This document shows, piece after piece, positions 58,696-64,000 of a stretch of DNA of 64,000 nt (positions within the stretch are counted from its first letter, which is position 1; the number at the start of each line of letters is the position of its first letter). The stretch lies in the NCBI GenBank assembly GCA_008828725.1, contig MEHQ01002397.1, forward strand, positions 186,001-250,000, given 5' to 3'. The position numbers and the translations under genes were made by a program. The notes below the pieces were generated by a model. It was not told the DNA's origin and made no database searches. It was given only the letters and a program-made list of their open reading frames with translations. The DNA is from Saccharina japonica. Lineage: Eukaryota; Sar; Phaeophyceae; Laminariales; Laminariaceae.

Positions 58696-59285
58696 CTGTT
58701 ACAACGACGAAATGGTGCCAACGGAGCGAAATACGCAAAACGTTTACCTGAAAGGATTGGATGCATCCAAACGAGCAAGGGACTGCCCCAACTTCTGCAA
58801 CATGGGAGTATAGTACACCACGAAGGCGCAAAAGCGGCGTACTGCCACTGGGCCGGATGTCTTCACTTCAGTTGAGTGAACCTTCCACGCAACTGTTGTC
58901 ACCATGAGTGACTCGCACCTAGAAGTCAATTGCCCACATTTCCTGTGTACAAGCAGACCCGAGTACATAATTGAAATTAACCGATCACCCCATGGAACAT
59001 TATTAATTTGTTAGTTTGTCCGAACCAGCTGCAAAAACACAAGCGAAACATACTTCGAATTACATAAATGGTGCAGGTAGGACCTCTTCACAGATACAGC
59101 AGATATCGATAATAGAAAACAGGTATTACATTTCTCTTGTACCGAGAGATACCCTAACTCTAGGTGCGAATGCGTCTGTCCAAAACAAAGTGTGGGGTCA
59201 TGTTCTCCAGGACGTGCTGCAGGTGGCACGGTCAGGCCCACCCACCCACTGTTGAGTACTGATGAGGGGATGGACACATTATGAT
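58696..59285. other. No gene recognised
   Basis: Sequence 5' of the first LRR exon (on the minus strand). Short frames without domains. Confidence 0.25.
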
Positions 59286-59365
59286 GTGAGTATCATTCAT
59301 GTGAGGGTATTACCTGCTGAGCTATAGGGCTAAAAGATCGATCGATTACCCAGCCCAGGGTAATC
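59286..59365 (-). repeat. tRNA-like repeat, copy 1
   Basis: On the minus strand 'ccctatagctcagcaggtaa' resembles the D-arm/A box of a tRNA (TAGCTCAGCAGGTAGAGC). It is preceded by 'attaccctgggctgggtaat', an inverted-repeat stem, and GATCGATCGAT. The same ~80 bases recur at 59568-59645. Confidence 0.5.
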
Positions 59366-59567
59366 CTTATAACACTCTCCCCCCTCTGAACGGCGGGATA
59401 TTTGGGACGTCGGTACCGTATACGGCCGTCCGTTGACCTACCCGGTCCGTTTCAGTACCTGGGGAACCAGGGAGACGTGTTATTTTGGGACGCATGCGCA
59501 AGCGATTTTAAATAAGGAACTTTCGAAGTGAGATTCTATCCCGTGTCCTGCCGACGACGTCAAATGT

Positions 59568-59645
59568 GAGAGTATTACCTGCTGAGCCATAGGGGTAAAG
59601 ATCGATCGATTACCCAGCTCAGGGTAATCCTTACAACATTCACCA
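59568..59645 (-). repeat. tRNA-like repeat, copy 2
   Basis: About 90% like copy 1 ('cccctatggctcagcaggta' A-box-like, then GATCGATCGAT and a 'attaccctgagctgggtaat' stem). Downstream on the minus strand 'gggatagaatctc' is a degenerate B box. Probably a tRNA-derived SINE head or tRNA pseudogene pair. Confidence 0.5.
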
Positions 59646-61215
59646 GTAGTAACACCTGCTGCGAGTACAGGTGCTCTGCTTGACATTTTTCGGGTGCCAG
59701 TTTTGTGTCTTCGTTTGATTTCTATTTTGTCATCACAGAATCAGGAAAAACAGCGACCGGACTACTGCTGTACGTCCACATATAAGGGCTTGGGGGTTAG
59801 ACCGACATTGGCATCTCCCTGGATCGCATGCATCATCATAAGGCGGCAACATTTGTTTTGTTTGTGTGGTAGTACGTTGCACCACATGCCGTCATTGTAC
59901 GGGGGAGTGCAGAAGCTTGGTCTGCTGCTGAGCTATTAGTGCAATATGTATTTTGCCGTAGCAACACACGCCGCTCTTACGGGGCGGAAAACGCGGTCAA
60001 CGGCTAGTACGGCAGGGAAAAAGGCTCTTGAAATATATTGGTCAACGAAACAATCGTTGAGATTTGAATTTGTTTTTTTCTTCTGTGGTTGCTTATTTAC
60101 ACGATGTCAGTAGTTACACACTCAGTAGTATGTGTTTTGTTTCTGGTTTTGTTAGCATTCATTGTACAAGTCGTTTTATACTACTTACAGCTGTTCGACA
60201 TCATTTCAAACAAATGCGTATACGCTTGTACGTCAATATACTGATTGGCGTAGTAGTGTTTATTGGAAATGCACTGAGTGAACCGGTGCCATGTCTGTTA
60301 TGTAAATGTATGGGGGGACCCACACAGGTTCTGAAACTTTTCGGTTTGCGTGCTATTCGATGCGTTGACTGTCACATCAGTAGCATTTCCTTTCGCTGCA
60401 AGGTTATGCTTTGTGGTGATGTTTCGGCGCTAGCTGTAGAAGGACTGACCGTCAGTTGAAAGCTAAGGTGGAAAGGTTGATGTTGTTTCGACGTAGCAAG
60501 GGGGTAATACAATTTTTGTTGCGACATAGCAACGCATTCCATTTCGTCATTATGCAGACAAGTAGTTCAATCAAATACACAACAAGTGGCGTTCGTCGGC
60601 ATTGTCGCAAGGCACGTTGGAATGAAAACCATGTTGTTTGTGAATGCGTTGGCATAGTCGAACAGCAACATGACATTACGTCCAGTCCATCACGGGGTCG
60701 TACTAAAGATAGCTACCTCGTCACGCAACAACAGCAGTAGCCAGCACGTAGTCTATCTATTTGCTGTCAGGGCACAGTCGTATGCCTAGTATAGTTCGTA
60801 GAACACAACAGCAACGGTGCAAAGCTATTGTTTACGCACATAGCTGTACGTATGTCCTTATTGTTATACCAGTCGTTGAAATGTCCTGACAGTTTCGTAG
60901 GAACAACCCTAATGAACGGGTAATACGTACGAGTAGTTTACCCAAGTTCGTTCTTAGGGTCTCGCCGAGAATTTCGGGTTCCCCGAAGATGATTTGATAT
61001 TTTTGTTGTTTTGTTTTCAGCGGTGATCGATGAGCATGCACCCGCGCACTCCCCTCTTCTTCTTATTTTCTCCTGCTCATCTCCTCGAGACCGCTGCTCA
61101 TCGACACAAACAACTGGGGTCATCTTCCTTTCCCAACTCTGCGGCGCACGCAGCTCATTTTGCATTGGTCGATTAACATCAATTCGGTGCTTGCGTCTGC
61201 CCCATGCAGGGATAA
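59646..61215. other. No gene firmly recognised
   Basis: The 131-codon plus frame at 60064-60459 is Leu/Val/Cys-rich with no family match. On the opposite strand about 60186-60294 lies between a weak acceptor and a strong GTAAGT site but encodes nothing recognised. Confidence 0.25.
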
Positions 61216-61690
61216 CCACCATCAAGCTCCAGTTCTAATGGTCAGATCTTCTCCCGACCAGTGTATATAGGTTGTTTGCTATTGTCTCTAGGAGGTTTCC
61301 GGTCCTTGGTTCTGCAAAGGAGGCCATGCATTGATGTGTTTGCATCACGAAAGGCGATTGCTCAGCAGCTAGAATCATTACCGTTTCCGAGCTTCTGCTT
61401 GGTATCTACACTCCGCTGCGGCCGCGTTAGTCGCTACCGACGGTCGATTTTGAGGCCAGGAGTAGGTTCCCCTAGCAGTGATCGTACTCGTCGAACATAA
61501 ATGAGTTAAAACAGTATAAAAGCCCGGAAACTGCCATTCGTCAAGTTCGTCTTCGGGTACCAGAGGTATGTGGAGCCTTTCTAGAGTAAAAGGCTCGTTT
61601 CGTGATGAAAAACGCGTAGGATTTACCCGGCTACTGAATCACAACGGCCGCCCATGAACGACGCTTTCTAAACCAGCTCACAGGGGGCAA
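61216..61690. repeat. Dispersed repeat family R1, copy 3
   Basis: 'gtttgcatcacgaaaggcg', 'acactccgctgcggccgcgt', 'agtgatcgtactcgtcgaac' and 'gggtaccagaggtatgtgga' match copy 2 at 40.4 kb in the same order. Confidence 0.75.
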
Positions 61691-61779
61691 GGAAAGCCGT
61701 AGCACTGGACTAGAAAATAAAGAGTACTTGAGTACTTTAAACAAGAACATATGTTTCGGCCTTTTTACAGCAGCAATAC

Positions 61780-62560
61780 TATATCTAATACAATGAATGA
61801 CACCATATAATTACTCTTCACCGGATACGGAATCGCTCCAGTTCTAATGCTCAGACCTGCTCCCGACCAACGTGCTTGTGCAAGAAAGGGCAGACGTCAA
61901 TGTGTGTGCATCACGAAACGAAATTTATCAGCAGCAATAATTTCGATATTTGCCGGACTACTGTTTGGTACCTACACTCGCGTAAGACGCTACTGACTGT
62001 CGATTTAAAAACCCAGATAGCTACGCCTACCACGTCTCCTCGATCTTGTACAACATCCGAGTTAAATCAAAATCGACAACCTGCTGTCGTCCGGGGACAT
62101 CCGGGCCACACCCCTTGGGTTCCTAGGCGGATATGGATCTTAGGACTTACCAGATATGGTTACTTCCCGCTGTAGATCGTCGCCTACAGCAGGCGGTTCT
62201 TCTTATCTTTCTTGTGTTATAGTATTTCTTTTTGATCCCGCAGGGTCTCTCTGATCGGGCTCTCGCAAGGTCACTGCCCGGGTTCTGCCTGGGCCCTTTC
62301 TTCTAGGTAGAAAATTAGGTGACTGACTCCCTCGAATGGTACAACTTTGTGCTGGCCTTGAGCTGATCTAGGTCATCCGGGGCTTCCCATAAACCGGAGA
62401 AACTACCATTTTCACATTCGTCGTAGGGTAACATAGGTATGGGGAGTCGTTTGTGAGTGAGAGGCACATTGTTTGTTGAAAAAGGGCTAAATGTGCATAG
62501 CACCGATCCGGCTCCTGATAAACAAGAGGTTGCCCATGACCTGAGCTTTCTCTTCTGAAC
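61780..62560. repeat. Dispersed repeat family R1, copy 4 (interrupted)
   Basis: The first part (61810-62060) repeats 'tcaccggatacgg', 'tgtgtgcatcacgaaacgaa' and 'tacctacactcgcgtaagac'. After about 270 unrelated bases the second part (62385-62560) repeats 'cataggtatggggagtcg' and 'ccgatccggctcctg'. Confidence 0.6.
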
Positions 62561-62679
62561 ATGTCTACAGAGGGGCAGATCTGTGTTAGTATATGAACGT
62601 TGAGACCCATACGTATTCATTTGTGATTTGCAGTCACTACATACATACACGAGTATATGAGGTATTTTACTTACTTTAG

Positions 62680-63290
62680 ATATTCGGGTAAATACGATAT
62701 GGGGATAGAGAACGAGTTTGTCTCAATCGTAGTGCACTCTATTGTATTTCCAAATCATCTCCATCAGTAACGATGCTGAGAACGTTGCTAGAACGTCACT
62801 ATAACCTTTTAGAGAACATTACAGGGAACAGTACGGACTGCGGTAGAATGTAACTGTCCGCACCATGGGCATTGTACCGAGATGATCAGGTGTAGGCACC
62901 CCCCACCTTGACCACTCTACTCCCCTCTTCTCTTTTTCACTCGTCTCTTCTCTTATCTTCATCTTCCTTTTCCCTTGACATCTCAGATCATGTTCCTTTC
63001 CAATATGGCCACAGAAGCAATTTTTTAAACCATAACTTTCCTTCTACACAGGCGAGTTTTATAGACACTTTGGTGCCACCTCTTCCATCTCTCTTCACAG
63101 AGACAGAGTCTCGACACACGCGTCGTTATTTCAGGTTATCAGCCTCGACTTTGGTCAACGCACCGACTGGTACCAAGGAACGAATTCTCCCGGCGAGCTC
63201 GTCGCGTTTTACAGTCGAAGGAAGTCCAAGTTTTCAAGTGCGAAGGAATATGAGTTTTTCACCAACAAACAGAACATGAGCATCTACCCG
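62680..63290 (+). repeat. Single monomer plus pyrimidine-rich leader (relative of 53119-54172)
   Basis: 'agatattcgggtaaatacga', 'cagtaacgatgctgagaacg', 'acagggaacagtacggactg' and 'gggcattgtaccgagatgat' match one monomer. They are followed by 'cttgaccactctactcccct', the CT-rich tract and 'ttcacagagacagagtctcg'. It is one unit here instead of three. The 123-codon frame at 62908-63279 lies in the shared leader but is not open in the other copy. Confidence 0.8.
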
Positions 63291-63654
63291 ATGGCATCGG
63301 CATCGACATTTTTCATCGATCTTCATCAAGTTCGTTCGACAGGGTTGCTACAAGGAGTACTGCTTTCAAGCTTCTCCGCGCGAAGCAGGTAAGGAGATTG
63401 CTGTCGCGTTTGCACGCGGGTAGCATGAACTAGTAATGAGCCCGGTTTCACGCTCTTGTGCGTGAAGCTCGTACTCGTACGTTCCACATAGTTTTCATGT
63501 CGTAACTACAAAATATGCCGAACGACTATTTGTGTAACATCGTACGCAAATGTTTGTTGTCGATACTATCATACTTTGAAGCTGTCAAAGAGAAACACGT
63601 CACAAAACTATTTCTGCTCATCACGAGCGAAGCTGGTTTCCACATTACTTCCGC

Positions 63655-63790
63655 CAAATATGGGAAAAATGGGGAAATCCCAGTTCCCCGAATACAACAT
63701 GAGTTGAAGATACGGCTTCCTCAAAACCCCTCCCACACCTCTAAGCTGCGAGGCTAGAAAGCCGGGGAAAACAACACGCAAATTGGGACA
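63655..63790. repeat. Repeat family R2, right-part copy
   Basis: 'aaatatgggaaaaatgggga', 'aatcccagttccccgaat', 'acccctcccacacctctaag' and 'gaaagccggggaaaacaaca' follow the right half of the R2 copy at 37.03-37.18 kb. Confidence 0.6.
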
Positions 63791-64000
63791 ATCGAACGTA
63801 AACGCAGGTGCTGCGAACGAAGCCACCGCCGGTGACATCCCACGGGTCGCCAAAAAGGCGAGGGGGGGGGGGGGACGAGAGGGCAACAACTACCACCAAG
63901 AAGGGAACAATTGACACCGTACGGGGAATGGGCACTATCGCCCGCCCCGCGAGGGGGAGGCGAGTGCCTTGCTGAAAAATACACGAGGAAGATAAACCAC

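Overview
The window looks like nuclear DNA of a multicellular stramenopile, most probably a brown alga. Coding sequence is sparse. Exons are short and bounded by GT/AG introns, and trinucleotide (CTG/CAG, CTA), satellite and transposon-derived sequence dominates. The strongest taxonomic cue is a set of minus-strand exons that each encode exactly one leucine-rich repeat (LRR). That layout is known from brown-algal LRR-GTPase (ROCO) immune-receptor candidates. The species cannot be named from sequence alone.

Layout. 1-9.2 kb: GC-rich, decayed minus-strand coding-like sequence with Gln/His-rich and C-tract low complexity and a CCHC-like patch, probably a mobile-element fossil. 9.3-12.3 kb: a minisatellite, then a 7-copy array of ~226-bp repeats. 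13.8-15.0 kb: three consecutive minus-strand exons of a secreted-type gene (Cys-rich module, linker, vWD/root-cap-like domain). The largest exon has a one-base frameshift. 15.6-24 kb: dispersed repeats, a 5-copy ~216-bp array, a ~786-bp fold-back palindrome, one intact MITE, and a 250-codon ORF of unknown meaning.

24.1-58.7 kb is the core: eleven recognisable LRR exons plus one remnant, all on the minus strand and all in the same intron phase. Nine are exactly 72 nt with GT/AG borders, one is 72 nt with a lost donor GT, one is 73 nt (frameshifted) and one is 81 nt. Introns run from 0.6 to 7.5 kb. A possible C-terminal cap exon lies at 24.14 kb. Two sequence classes of LRR largely alternate, which suggests the array grew by duplication of a two-exon cassette. 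Introns hold a ~3.3-kb duplicated block (30.6-35.5 and 43.2-46.5 kb), a tandem ~615-bp duplication carrying an LRR exon, MITEs and other repeats.

53-64 kb: tandem ~235-bp monomers feeding a pyrimidine-rich leader (with a second single-copy relative at 62.7 kb), an 809-bp TIR element, two clusters of a GGTACC-centred minisatellite, tRNA-like repeats, and more copies of the dispersed repeat families.

Functionally, only the LRR array and the vWD-type exons are convincing host coding sequence. The LRR exons would encode the variable recognition part of a receptor-like protein. No NB-ARC, ROC/COR, kinase or transmembrane exon was recognised, so the array may be part of a longer gene, a pseudogene, or a reservoir of exons. 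All similarity statements come from reading the sequence by eye; nothing was searched.
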